Below, piece by piece: positions 41,985 to 51,400 of a DNA stretch of 64,000 nt; the first letter of the stretch is position 1; every line of letters starts with the position of its first letter. Under the pieces are notes generated by a model. That model had not been told where the DNA came from. It made no database searches and was given only the letters and a program-made list of their open reading frames with translations. A program made the position numbers and the translations under genes. Origin of the DNA: Nocardioides agri. GTDB taxonomy: Bacteria > Actinomycetota > Actinomycetes > Propionibacteriales > Nocardioidaceae. The stretch spans positions 124,001-188,000 of the forward strand of contig NZ_JACEIC010000002.1 in the NCBI RefSeq assembly GCF_013778305.1, given 5' to 3'.

Positions 41985-43093
41985 TGAGCTGGCGACCCCG
42001 ATCGTCGTGGGGACGCAACGCTTCGCGCAACGCCTCGATCCTGGTCTGGACGCCCGTGCTGCTGCTCGGCCCGGTCCTCGACCTGCACGGCACCACCGAG
42101 TCGCTGGTCTTCCAGGTCGCGATGATCGTGGTGATCGCGGCCTCCGCGGTGACCGCTGCGCTGACCGGCGGACCGCCGTGGCTCGACCCGCGGGCGCCGA
42201 TCGCCCTCTCGACACTGGTCGCAGCGACGTTCGCCGGCGCGGCCCACGCCCACGACATGTGGCTGCCCACCTGGCTGCTGCTGGCGAACGTCCTCCCGAG
42301 CGCGCTCCGCGGCCGCTGGCTGCTGGCTGCCGTGCCGATCACCGCCGCGGCGTCGATGTGGGCGGCGTGGGCCGCCGAGCCCGACGGGAGCCGGGTCCTC
42401 GCGCAGGGCTTCGTGGTCCTGCTCGCCGGAGTCGCCAGCTCCGCCTTCGCGACGCTGATCGACACGGTCTCCGAGCTGCGCCGGACTCGTGAGGAGCTGG
42501 CGCGCGCAGCCGTGGCCGACGAACGCGACCGCTTCTCGCGCGACCTCCACGACCTCCTCGGTCACACGCTGTCGGTGATGGTCGTCAAGGCACAGGCCGT
42601 CAGGAGGCTGGCTGTCGCCGACCCGGACGCCGCCATCGCGCACGCCGTGGACATCGAGCAGATCGGGAGGCAGGCCCTGACCGACGTACGCCAGGCCGTC
42701 GACACGATGCGGACACCGAGCCTGGCCGAGGAGCTGGACGGCGCGCGCCGGGCGCTCGACGCCGCCGGAATCGCCACCACGGTCCACCACTCAGGCGTGG
42801 TGGTGACCGACGCCGAGGACGAGTTGCTGGCGTGGGTCGTGCGCGAGGCCGCCACCAACGTGCTCCGGCACTCCGGCGCCTCGACCTGCCGCATCTCACT
42901 CGCCGACGCGGACGGGCAGGTCACGTTGACGATCACGGACGACGGCGTGGGTGCACCGACGCCGCCGGCTCTCCGCCCGGGGGGTCTGGAGGGCCTGCGG
43001 TCGCGCCTCGCGGCGGGCCGCGGGGAGCTGGCCGTGGCGCCTCAGGACGGCGGCTTCCGTCTGGTGGCAACGGTGCCCCGAGGCCGCGCATGA
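41984..43093 (+). CDS. DesK-like sensor histidine kinase
   Basis: This 369-residue kinase has about five membrane helices. HisKA_3 carries H189 in SRDLHDLLGHTLSVMVVKAQA, and the HATPase has VREAATNVLRHS and DDGVGAPTPP. It resembles the membrane-fluidity sensor DesK in layout, but no desaturase gene is near. It overlaps the preceding and following genes by 1-4 bases. Confidence 0.9.
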   Translation: MSWRPRSSWGRNASRNASILVWTPVLLLGPVLDLHGTTESLVFQVAMIVVIAASAVTAALTGGPPWLDPRAPIALSTLVAATFAGAAHAHDMWLPTWLLLANVLPSALRGRWLLAAVPITAAASMWAAWAAEPDGSRVLAQGFVVLLAGVASSAFATLIDTVSELRRTREELARAAVADERDRFSRDLHDLLGHTLSVMVVKAQAVRRLAVADPDAAIAHAVDIEQIGRQALTDVRQAVDTMRTPSLAEELDGARRALDAAGIATTVHHSGVVVTDAEDELLAWVVREAATNVLRHSGASTCRISLADADGQVTLTITDDGVGAPTPPALRPGGLEGLRSRLAAGRGELAVAPQDGGFRLVATVPRGRA

Positions 43094-43695
43094 TCCGGGT
43101 GCTGCTGGCCGAGGACCAGGCGATGATGCGCGGCGCCATCGCCGTCCTCCTCGACCTGGAGGATGACATCGAAGTCGTGGCCCAGGTCTCCACGGGGACC
43201 GACGTTCTGCCGATCGCTCTGCGGAAGCGCCCGGACGTCGCGCTGCTCGACATCGAGCTGCCCGGTGTCTCCGGCCTGGACGCTGCCGCGGATCTCGCTG
43301 CGCAGCTGCCGGAGTGCCGGGTGGTCATCGTGACGACGTTCGGCCGGCCCGGCTACCTGCAGCGCGCGATGGCGGCGGGCGCGGTCGGCTTCCTGGTCAA
43401 GGACGGACCGGTCGAAGGCCTGGCCGACGCCATCCGGAAGGTCGCCTCGGGGCGGACGGTGGTCGACCCTGATCTCGCGGGTGCCGCGCTGCGGGCCCCG
43501 CGCAGCCCCCTCACGCTGCGCGAACGCGACGTGCTCGCGGCCGCAGAGCGCGGCGCCACCGTGGCTGACATCGCTGACCTGCTGCACCTCTCCCAGAGCA
43601 CGGTTCGCAACTACCTCTCCGACGCCATCGGCAAGACCGGCACGCGCAACAAGACCGAGGCGGCCCTGCTCGCCCGGCGCAACGGTTGGCTCTGA
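43090..43695 (+). CDS. DesR-like response regulator (NarL family)
   Basis: This 201-residue regulator has a receiver domain with D54 (VALLDIELPGVSG), Thr/Lys switch (IVTTFGRPG, FLVKDGP) and a LuxR-type helix-turn-helix (LTLRERDVLAAAERGAT, STVRNYLSDAIGKTGTRNKTE). The TRNKTEA end is typical of DesR regulators. It overlaps the kinase stop by four bases. Confidence 0.92.
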   Translation: MIRVLLAEDQAMMRGAIAVLLDLEDDIEVVAQVSTGTDVLPIALRKRPDVALLDIELPGVSGLDAAADLAAQLPECRVVIVTTFGRPGYLQRAMAAGAVGFLVKDGPVEGLADAIRKVASGRTVVDPDLAGAALRAPRSPLTLRERDVLAAAERGATVADIADLLHLSQSTVRNYLSDAIGKTGTRNKTEAALLARRNGWL

Positions 43696-43861
43696 CCGAG
43701 CTGCGGCCCTGCCCTCGGCGGGCTCATCCGGCCGGCGCGACCGCCTCCACCGTCCGCATGACATCGTGCTCCCGCTCCCGGAGTCCACGGCGGCTGAGGC
43801 CGAGGGTTGCGCCGGCCCCCGAGCCCGGCGATCCTCGAGTGGGGACACTCGGGAGGTCACC

Positions 43862-44692
43862 ATGGTCAGCATCCGCCAGGCCGCGGCAGCAGCCACGGCC
43901 GCGGCGTCGGCGCTCTGCGTTTCGTCGCCCGCGACCGCCGCGCCCAGCAGCATGCTCCACGAGCGCGACTGCGTCGAGGTCACCCTCCCGCGCGCGGTGG
44001 ACTCCGCCGAGACGCGGGCCCTCGTGCCCTCGCGCTACGACCTGACGCCCCTCGTCGGCCCGAACGGCATCGTGGCCGCGCGACTGTGGGTCTACACCTA
44101 CACGTGCGAGTCGATCACCGTCGACGGCGTGCCCGCGCACGGCGCCGACGGCCGGTCGACGGTCTCGATCGGCGCCGTGCAGGTAGCCGCGCGCGACGGC
44201 GAGCCGGTGGACGGGTTCGCGACGTACGTCCTCTGGTACGCGACCGACGATCCCGTGGCGTTCGCCCACCTGCGCGCACGCGGCTGGCCGGCCGAGCGCC
44301 TGACCGCCGACACCGAGGCGACCCTCGACATCGGAGCGGCGGGCGCGCCGAGCGCCGGGACCTGGCGCGTCGACGCGCCGGGCGTCGCCTACAAGCTGCG
44401 AGCGGTCAGCACCGAGCCGGCGCCGGAGCCCGTCGACGGCGGCATCAGCTTCTTCCACGACGGGCACCGCGGTGACCTGGAGATGGCGGTGAGCAACGAG
44501 GAGCTGGCGACCTCACCGGCCGCCCTGCAGGCCGACTTCCGGCGCGCCGGGCCGCTCCCCGACCTGCTCCTCAACCCGGCCAACGCCGTGATCCCGGCCG
44601 GCGTCGGCATCAACGACGACGGGATCTACTCCGCGCCCATGTTCATCTACGCGCGTGGCAGCTGGACCTCCGAGGTGCGGCCCGCACCATGA
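43862..44692 (+). CDS. Secreted hypothetical protein
   Basis: The 276-residue product starts with a signal peptide (AAAAATAAASALCVSSPATA, cleavage likely after ATAAP). GGGAGG lies nine bases before the ATG. The mature protein is rich in beta-strand patterns and has Cys near 37 and 82 that could form a disulfide. I do not recognise the family. The next gene overlaps its stop by four bases. Confidence 0.75.
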   Translation: MVSIRQAAAAATAAASALCVSSPATAAPSSMLHERDCVEVTLPRAVDSAETRALVPSRYDLTPLVGPNGIVAARLWVYTYTCESITVDGVPAHGADGRSTVSIGAVQVAARDGEPVDGFATYVLWYATDDPVAFAHLRARGWPAERLTADTEATLDIGAAGAPSAGTWRVDAPGVAYKLRAVSTEPAPEPVDGGISFFHDGHRGDLEMAVSNEELATSPAALQADFRRAGPLPDLLLNPANAVIPAGVGINDDGIYSAPMFIYARGSWTSEVRPAP

Positions 44693-45024
44693 CGCCCGAG
44701 GAGGTCGTGCGAGCCAACTTCGAGGCCTACGTCCGGCAGGACCGCGCCGCCGCGGAGGCCCTCGTCGCCGACGAGCTCGTCTTCACGAGCCCGCAGGACG
44801 ACCACATCGGCCGCGACGCGTTCTTCGAGCGCTGCTTCCCGACGGCCGACCGGGTGTCGCGCCAGGAGCTCCTCCACGTCACCCCCGCCGGAGGCGGCGA
44901 CGTCTTCATCCTGTACGAGTACGACCTCGAGTCCGAGGGCACGCACCGCAACACCGAGCTGATCACGGTCGTCGACGGACGGATCACCGAGATCCAGGTG
45001 TTCTTCGGAGGCGCGGTCCGCTGA
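44689..45024 (+). CDS. SnoaL/NTF2-like protein
   Basis: This 111-residue cone-fold protein opens EEVVRANFEAYVRQDRAAAEAL and continues LVFTSPQDDHIGRDAFFERCF, then ELITVVDGRITEIQVFFGG, the NTF2-like/SnoaL pattern with a putative Asp-His pair. Such proteins are small isomerases, hydrolases or binding proteins. It is coupled to the secreted-protein gene by ATGA. Confidence 0.8.
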   Translation: MTPEEVVRANFEAYVRQDRAAAEALVADELVFTSPQDDHIGRDAFFERCFPTADRVSRQELLHVTPAGGGDVFILYEYDLESEGTHRNTELITVVDGRITEIQVFFGGAVR

Positions 45025-45069
45025 CGCAGCCCGGTCGGGCGGTTGGTGGCGTCTGTCAGGCTCGAGACC

Positions 45070-45882
45070 ATGTTGGTCGAGGCCAGCGGGAGCGCGCATC
45101 CCGACACGGTCTGGCGCCGGTTCACCAGCCCGTCGCAGTGGCCGTCGTGGGCGCCGCAGATCCGGGGCGTGACCGCCGCCCCATCCGGCCTGCGGACGGG
45201 CGGCACCGGCCGCGTGCTCGGACCGGGACCGCTGGCCGTCGACTACGAGGTCGTCGAGGTCGATGCCGGCCTGCGGTCCTGGTCGTGGGACGTGATGGTC
45301 GGGCGTGCGCGGGTGCGGATGCACCACCACGTGCTGCCGACAGCCGAGGGCGGCAGCCGTGCGCTCATGCAGGTGCATGGTCCGGCGGCGGTCCCGGCTC
45401 AGGCCTACCGGCCGGTGGCGCGTGCAGCGCTGCGCCGCCTGGTCGCCACGTCGCCGGACACACCGGTGGTCGAGCAGGACCCGCCGACCGAGATGGTCCG
45501 CGAGTTCGAGTTCGCCTTCTCCCCGGCGTACGCCGCGGCGGCCCGCCCGTTCGGCATCGCGCCTGCCACCACGTCGGCGGAGGTCGGCCCCCGCTGGCTC
45601 TACGTCCGCTACGGCCCGTGGAGGCTGCTGACCCCGCGTGCCAACGTCGTCGCAGCGCACGTCACCGGCGACTTCAGCTTCGTCAAGACCGCCGGTCCCC
45701 CGCACCTGTCGTTGAGCGACCGCGGCGTGACGATGGCCAGCAACGGCGACCGGGCACTGTGCCTGGAGTTCACCGAGCCCGTGACGGCCATCGACACCAC
45801 CGGCCTCGTCCGGCACCCGGGGGCGACCCTCGCTGTCGCCGACCCCGAGGGGCTGGCGGCGGCGCTGGGTGTGGGCGCGTGA
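45070..45882 (+). CDS. SRPBCC-domain protein
   Basis: This 270-residue protein has an N-terminal START/SRPBCC-like domain of about 140 residues (SGSAHPDTVWRRFTSPSQWP, RSWSWDVMVGRARVRMHHH). A second, unrecognised domain of about 120 residues (WLYVRYGPWRLLTPRANV) ends in LGVGA. Ligand and reaction are unknown. The ATG follows CAGGCT by seven bases, which suits a leaderless start, but the earlier in-frame GTG at 45043 cannot be excluded. Confidence 0.6.
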   Translation: MLVEASGSAHPDTVWRRFTSPSQWPSWAPQIRGVTAAPSGLRTGGTGRVLGPGPLAVDYEVVEVDAGLRSWSWDVMVGRARVRMHHHVLPTAEGGSRALMQVHGPAAVPAQAYRPVARAALRRLVATSPDTPVVEQDPPTEMVREFEFAFSPAYAAAARPFGIAPATTSAEVGPRWLYVRYGPWRLLTPRANVVAAHVTGDFSFVKTAGPPHLSLSDRGVTMASNGDRALCLEFTEPVTAIDTTGLVRHPGATLAVADPEGLAAALGVGA

Positions 45883-45904
45883 CCGCCCCGACGAGTACGC
45901 CGCG

Positions 45905-46381
45905 TCATCCGGACGAGTCCCGCCGGCGCAGGAGCGAGGCCAGGCGCAGCGCCGCGAGGACGCCGACGGCGGCGATGCTCGCGACGAACACGAGCTGGTA
46001 GGCGATGTGCAGCGTCGAGCGGTCGGGGTCGCTGTAGCCGCCGTCGTAGAAGCCGGAGACGATGCAGATCGGCTCGACGAGGGCGAGCAGCGCGCTCGCC
46101 ACGAGCGCCGGCCGCCGGCGCGGGCCTGCGGCCAGCCAGGCGGCGACGAGCTGGGCCAGCATCATCGGGATCGGGATCGAGAGCCGTCCGGTCGGGCCCA
46201 TCGCCTCCCAGATCGTGGAGCTCAGCCCACTCGCGACGGAGATGACCGCGCCGCCGACCGAGAGGGCGGCCAGGACCACGACGCCGGCGAGCACCCGGCG
46301 GTCGCGGGGGACGGTGGTCGGCTCCGGTCGCTGCTGGGTCGGCGCGATGCGGTGGGGCTCGGTGGAGGTGCGGGCGGACAT
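45905..46381 (-). CDS. Four-helix membrane protein of unknown function
   Basis: This 158-residue protein has a Pro/Arg-rich cytosolic N-terminus (about 28 residues) and four hydrophobic segments. SIPIPMMLAQLVAAWLAAG and ALLALVEPICIVSGFYDGGY lie between. GAAGGAGTC precedes the ATG, a strong ribosome site. The -10 may be TAGCGT at 46436-46441 on the minus strand. I recognise no family. Confidence 0.65.
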   Translation of the reverse strand: MSARTSTEPHRIAPTQQRPEPTTVPRDRRVLAGVVVLAALSVGGAVISVASGLSSTIWEAMGPTGRLSIPIPMMLAQLVAAWLAAGPRRRPALVASALLALVEPICIVSGFYDGGYSDPDRSTLHIAYQLVFVASIAAVGVLAALRLASLLRRRDSSG

Positions 46382-46548
46382 GGTGACTCCTTCGCTCAGG
46401 TCGTCGTGCAGCTTCGGGTGCTGCGTCGTTCCCGCACGCTAGGAGTCGGAGCATCCTTGCTACATCGACCTCCAGGCTGGTCGTGACGGTCGTGGCGGGA
46501 TGACCGCCGCTCCGCCTCAAGGCTGATGCCAGTGGCAAGGTGGGAGTG

Positions 46549-46779
46549 ATGAGACGTCATCGCGTCACGGACACCGGGGTGCGCAGGCCGCAGAGCGAGC
46601 GGCTGCGCCGACGTCAGCGGTGGTACTTCGCCCTGATGGGCGCGTGCCTGGTGCTCATCGTGCTGGCCTGGAACCTCGTCCGCCTGTGGTCGACCACGGC
46701 AGCCGTGGCCATGTCCGCCGTCGCTGCTGTGCTGCCGGCGATCGCCGTCGTCGTCGCCAACTGGGGCGAGGACCGCTGA
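46549..46779 (+). CDS. DUF3099 membrane protein
   Basis: This 76-residue actinobacterial protein begins with a basic stretch (ERLRRRQRWYFALMG), and two hydrophobic segments follow (LVLIVLAWNLVRLWST and VAAVLPAIAVVVANW). This matches the DUF3099 pattern. Function is unknown. In-frame GTGs at 46540 and 46546 are alternative starts; AAGGTGGGAG suits the ATG. Confidence 0.8.
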   Translation: MRRHRVTDTGVRRPQSERLRRRQRWYFALMGACLVLIVLAWNLVRLWSTTAAVAMSAVAAVLPAIAVVVANWGEDR

Positions 46780-46812
46780 GACGGCGCTGGCGACCCGAGC
46801 CGGCGCGACGGC

Positions 46813-46818
46813 TAGCGT
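46813..46818 (+). promoter_or_regulatory. -10 element (TAGCGT) of the VOC-family gene
   Basis: TAGCGT ends seven bases before the GTG at 46826. This favours 46826 over the in-frame GTG at 46817, which overlaps the hexamer. Confidence 0.5.
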
Positions 46819-46825
46819 GGGGCGC

Positions 46826-47263
46826 GTGCCCATCAAGCTCGAGAACGTCGGGATCGCCGTCCGCGACCTGGAGGCGACGATCGCGTTCTTCACCGACCTC
46901 GGCCTGACCGTCCTCGGCCGCGACACGGTCAGTGGCGACTGGACCGACACCGCTGTGGGACTCGACGGCAACCACGCCAAGATCGCCATGCTGCAGACGC
47001 CGGACGGCTCCGGGCGTCTCGAGCTGTTCGAGTACCTCCACCCCGACGCCATCGAGTCGGAGCCGACGCGACCCAACGAGATCGGCATGCACCGCGTGGC
47101 CTTCTCGGTCGATGACCTCGACCGGGCGCTGGAGGTCGCCGCCCGGCACGGCTGCCATCCACTGCGCGGCGTCGCGACCTACGAGGACGTCTACAGGCTG
47201 ACGTACGTCCGCGGCCCCAGCGGCATCCTGGTGATGCTCGCCGAGGAGCTGCAGAAGGGCTAG
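46826..47263 (+). CDS. VOC-family protein (glyoxalase/epimerase fold)
   Basis: This 145-residue protein has paired beta-alpha-beta-beta-beta modules: KLENVGIAVRDLEATIAFF with LELFEYL, and GMHRVAFSVDDLDRALEVAARH ending ILVMLAEEL. Metal ligands could be the Glu of ELFEY and the His of GMHRVAF. Possible roles include lactoylglutathione lyase-like, methylmalonyl-CoA epimerase-like or resistance-type binding. Its TAG stop overlaps the convergent gene's stop on CTAG. Confidence 0.8.
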   Translation: MPIKLENVGIAVRDLEATIAFFTDLGLTVLGRDTVSGDWTDTAVGLDGNHAKIAMLQTPDGSGRLELFEYLHPDAIESEPTRPNEIGMHRVAFSVDDLDRALEVAARHGCHPLRGVATYEDVYRLTYVRGPSGILVMLAEELQKG

Positions 47264-47595
47264 AGCTTGCGGCCGAACTTCCGCCTGAGCCGCTCGGCCA
47301 TCGTGCGCGGCGGCTTGATGTCGACGAGGTTAGAGCGGTCGGGCACCGGGAGGTTCGCCGCCTGCTCCGCGGTGAGCGTGGTGCGGACGTGCGAGGTGTA
47401 GATCGTCCCGATCTCGTCGGCATCGACGAACCGGGTGCCGTCGGTGGTCTCGACGACGATGCCGTCGAACACCGACACCTTCTCGTCGACCAGCACCGCC
47501 TGGACCGTCGCGAACGGCTGACCGTCGCTGGTGTGCACGGGCGTGCCCGGCTGGAGGGCGGTGTAGGCGATGGGGTGGTCGTGCGCCTCGGACAT
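47260..47595 (-). CDS. Hypothetical soluble protein, PRC-barrel-like
   Basis: This 111-residue protein reads as short beta strands (GTPVHTSDGQPFATVQAVLV, VFDGIVVETTDGTRFVDADE) consistent with a PRC-barrel-type fold. A basic tail follows (ERLRRKFGRKL). No catalytic residues are evident. TAGGGT lies six bases before the ATG. I cannot assign a function. Confidence 0.65.
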   Translation of the reverse strand: MSEAHDHPIAYTALQPGTPVHTSDGQPFATVQAVLVDEKVSVFDGIVVETTDGTRFVDADEIGTIYTSHVRTTLTAEQAANLPVPDRSNLVDIKPPRTMAERLRRKFGRKL

Positions 47596-47601
47596 GTCAC
47601 A

Positions 47602-47607
47602 ACCCTA
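47602..47607 (-). promoter_or_regulatory. -10 element (TAGGGT) of the PRC-barrel-like gene
   Basis: TAGGGT on the minus strand ends six bases before the ATG; no ribosome-binding site is visible. Confidence 0.5.
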
Positions 47608-47618
47608 CGGCGCACCGC

Positions 47619-48305
47619 TCACCGGCGGGCGACGAAGGCATCGAGCGCGTCGCTGACGAGCTGGCTGGGCGTGGTGCCGAGGTCGCGCGCCGTGGCGACC
47701 AGGCGCGCCTGGACGGGAGCCGCCAGGGTCGCCGGTGCCGCCGCCTCGGGCTGCCGGCCTCGGAAGAGGCCGAGCGCCATCAGGACCACGGTGCCCAGCA
47801 CGTCGAGGATCGCGAGGACGCCGAGCAGCCGCCAGTACCCGTCGTCGAGCTCGGGCTCCGCCACGATCGGGTAGATCACCATCAGGGCGACCGCGGCGAT
47901 GGCCAGAAGCGTGGCGGCGAGTGCCGCACGCAGCGAGCGGCGGCGGACCAGCGCGATCAGGAGGGAGGCCTGGGCGAGTGAAGCCGCGACGGTGACCGCG
48001 ACGCCGAACGTACGCCAGGCGCCGTCGGGGACCCCGTCGCCCCAGGTCGCCCACAGGGCGATGCCGCTGGCGACGAGCGAGCTGGCCCCACCTGCCAGCC
48101 CGACCGCGGCGTACCGGTGTCCGGCGAGGGCCAGGTAGCAGAGCGCCGCGACCGACTGGAGCCCGATGACGAGCGTCGTCCCGAGCACCCGGGCCTCGGT
48201 CTCACCGAAGCTCCCGCCCCCGAGCAGGGCGGCGATCCCCAGGAGCGCGGCGACCGAGAAGCAGACGATGACGACGGTGCTGACGAGCCTGCGCAGATCT
48301 CTCAT
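47619..48305 (-). CDS. Six-helix membrane protein with ribbon-helix-helix-like tail
   Basis: The 228-residue product has about six membrane helices in residues 5-190. After a Pro/Ala-rich linker it ends in VATARDLGTTPSQLVSDALD, then AFVARR. That tail looks like the RHH/Arc helix pair of small DNA-binding proteins or a simple helical pair. No family is recognised. CAGGAT lies six bases before the ATG at 48305, so a leaderless start is possible; the longer upstream frame has no family-like sequence. Confidence 0.65.
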   Translation of the reverse strand: MRDLRRLVSTVVIVCFSVAALLGIAALLGGGSFGETEARVLGTTLVIGLQSVAALCYLALAGHRYAAVGLAGGASSLVASGIALWATWGDGVPDGAWRTFGVAVTVAASLAQASLLIALVRRRSLRAALAATLLAIAAVALMVIYPIVAEPELDDGYWRLLGVLAILDVLGTVVLMALGLFRGRQPEAAAPATLAAPVQARLVATARDLGTTPSQLVSDALDAFVARR

Positions 48306-48474
48306 GGCCCGATCCTGTCGGGGAACGGCGCCCGCGGCCTGAGCACCCGTACTCAACTTCTCGAGAGCGTCAGCCCCGTCCGTCTGGGCTCGGAGCCCGT
48401 GCCGGATCGCTGCCTCGGGTCGTCCACGGGTCGTCCACGGGTCGAGTGTCGGTGGCGTGGGCAAGACTGGGACC

Positions 48475-51400
48475 GTGGCAGATCCGCTCGAGAGGTTCAG
48501 CGAGCCGACCCGCACCTGGTTCGGTGCGGCGTTCGCGGCACCGACGCCTGCCCAGGCAGGGGCGTGGGAGGCGATCGGGGCGGGGCGGCACGCGCTGGTC
48601 GTCGCGCCGACCGGGTCGGGCAAGACGCTGAGCGCGTTCCTGTGGAGCCTGGACCGGCTGCTGACCGAGCCGCCGCCCGACGACCGGGCGAAGCGGTGCC
48701 GGGTCCTCTACATCTCCCCGCTCAAGGCACTCGGCGTCGACGTCGAGCGCAACCTCCGGGCGCCGCTGACCGGCATCCGGCACACCGCCGACCGCCTCGG
48801 CGTGCCGGTCCCGGAGGTCACGGTCGGCGTCCGCTCCGGCGACACCCCGGCGGCGGACCGCCGCAAGCTGCAGACGGCACCGCCGGACATCCTGATCACC
48901 ACGCCGGAGTCGCTGTTCCTGATGCTCACCAGCCAGGCGCGCGAGAGCCTGCGTGGCGTCGAGACCGTCATCCTCGACGAGGTGCACGCGGTCGCGGGCA
49001 GCAAGCGCGGCGCCCACCTCGCCGTCAGCCTGGAGCGCCTCGACGCGCTCCTGGACCGGCCGGCACAGCGGATCGGGCTCTCGGCGACGGTCCGCCCGCT
49101 TGAGGAGGTCGCCCGCTTCCTCGGTGGCAGCGCCCCGGTCGACATCGTCGCGCCGCGCAGCGAGAAGGAGTGGGACCTCCGCGTCGTCGTGCCCGTCGAG
49201 GACATGACCGCCCCCGACGAGTACGACGAGGACAGCGACGACCCGCAGCGCTCGCAGAGCCTCTGGCCGCACGTCGAGGAGCGCGTCGTGGACCTCGTCG
49301 AGCAGCACCGCTCGACGATCGTCTTCGCCAACTCCCGGCGGCTGGCCGAGCGCCTGACCGCGAGACTGAACGAGATCGCCACCGAGCGAGCGGGCGCGGA
49401 GCTGACGGACGGTGCTCCCCCGGCCCAGCTGATGGCGCAGTCCGGGCAGAGCCACGGCGCCGAGCAGGTGATCGCCAAGGCGCACCACGGCTCGGTGTCC
49501 AAGGAGCAGCGGGCGCTCATCGAGGACGACCTCAAGCGCGGTCGGCTCCCCTGCGTGGTCGCGACCAGCAGCCTGGAGCTCGGCATCGACATGGGCGCGG
49601 TCGACCTGGTGGTCCAGATCGAGAGCCCGCCGAGCGTGGCCAGCGCCCTCCAACGCGTCGGCCGGGCCGGCCACCAGGTCGGCGAGGTCTCCCGCGGCGT
49701 ACTTTTCCCCAAGCACCGCGGCGACCTCGCCCAGACCGCGGTCGCGGTGTCCCGGATGCGCAGCGGCGCGATCGAGTCGCTGCGGGTGCCCGCCAACCCG
49801 CTCGACGTGCTCGCCCAGCAGGTCGTCGCGGCGACGGCCCTCGAGGCCTGGGGCGTGGACGACCTCTACGACCTGGTCAGGCGCAGCGCGCCGTTCACCA
49901 ACCTCCCCCGCAGCGCCTACGACGCCACCCTCGATCTGCTGAGCGGCCGCTACCCGTCCGACGAGTTCGCCGAGCTGCGCCCGCGCATCGTCTGGGACCG
50001 GGTCGCCGGCACGCTCACCGGCCGCCCCGGCGCCCAACGGCTCGCGGTGACCAGCGGTGGCACGATCCCGGACCGCGGCCTGTTCGGCGTCTACCTCGTC
50101 GGGGAGGGCACGGGCCGCCGCGTCGGCGAGCTCGACGAGGAGATGGTCTACGAGTCCCGCGTCGGCGACGTGTTCGCGCTCGGCGCCACCAGCTGGCGGA
50201 TCGAGGACATCACCCACGACCGGGTGCTGGTCACTCCGGCTCCCGGCATCCCGGGCCGGTTGCCGTTCTGGAAGGGCGACGCGCTCGGCCGGCCCGCCGA
50301 GCTGGGCGCCGCGATCGGCGCGTTCACCCGCGAGCTCGGCGCGCTGCCGCCCGAGCGCGCCCGGACCCGCGCTCAGGACGAGGGCCTCGACGAGTACGCC
50401 GCGGGCAACCTCGTCACCTATCTCCACGAGCAGCTGGAGGCCACCAACCTGCTGCCCAGCGACAGCACCCTCGTCGTCGAGCGCTTCCGCGACGAGCTCG
50501 GCGACTGGCGGCTGGTCGTGCACTCGCCCTACGGCGTCCCGGTCCATGCCCCCTGGGCGCTCGCGATCAACGCCCGGCTCCGCGAGCGCTACGGCGTCGA
50601 CGGCCAGGCGGTCGCCTCCGACGACGGCATCGTGGTGCGCATCCCCGACACCGAGGCCGAGCCCCCCAGCGGCGACGTGATCGTGTTCGAGCCCGACGAG
50701 ATCGACGCGCTGGTCACCCAGGAGGTCGGCGGCTCGGCGCTGTTCGCCAGCCGCTTCCGCGAGTGCGCCGCCCGGGCGCTGCTGCTCCCCCGCCGCGATC
50801 CCGGGCGCCGGTCGCCCCTGTGGCAGCAGCGGCAGCGCTCGGCGGCGCTGCTCGAGGTCGCCGCGCGCTACCCGTCGTTCCCGATCGTCCTCGAGGCCGT
50901 CCGCGAGTGCCTCCAGGACGTCTACGACCTGCCCGCCCTGGTCGCGCTGATGCGCGGCATCGACCGCCGCGAGGTGCAGGTCGCCGACGTCGCGACCCAC
51001 CAGCCGTCGCCGTTCGCCCGTACCCTGCTCTTCGGCTACGTCGCGCAGTTCATGTACGAGGGCGACTCGCCCATCGCAGAGCGCCGGGCCGCCGCGCTCT
51101 CCCTCGACCAGGGCCTGCTCGCCGAGCTCCTCGGACGAGCCGAGCTGCGCGAGCTGCTGGACCCCGAGGTGCTCGCCGAGGTCGAAGCAGAGCTCCAGCG
51201 CACGGCGCCCGACCGGCGCGTGCGCGACGCCGAGGGAGTGGCCGACCTGCTCCGGCTGCTCGGCCCGCTCAGCACCCTCGAGGTCGCCGAGCGCAGCGCC
51301 GAGGGGGCCGACGTCGGCGCCTGGCTGCAGGCGCTGGCCGACAGCCGCCGGGTGGTCGAGGTCCGCATGGCCGGCGCCGAGCGCTGGGCCGGCGTCGAGG

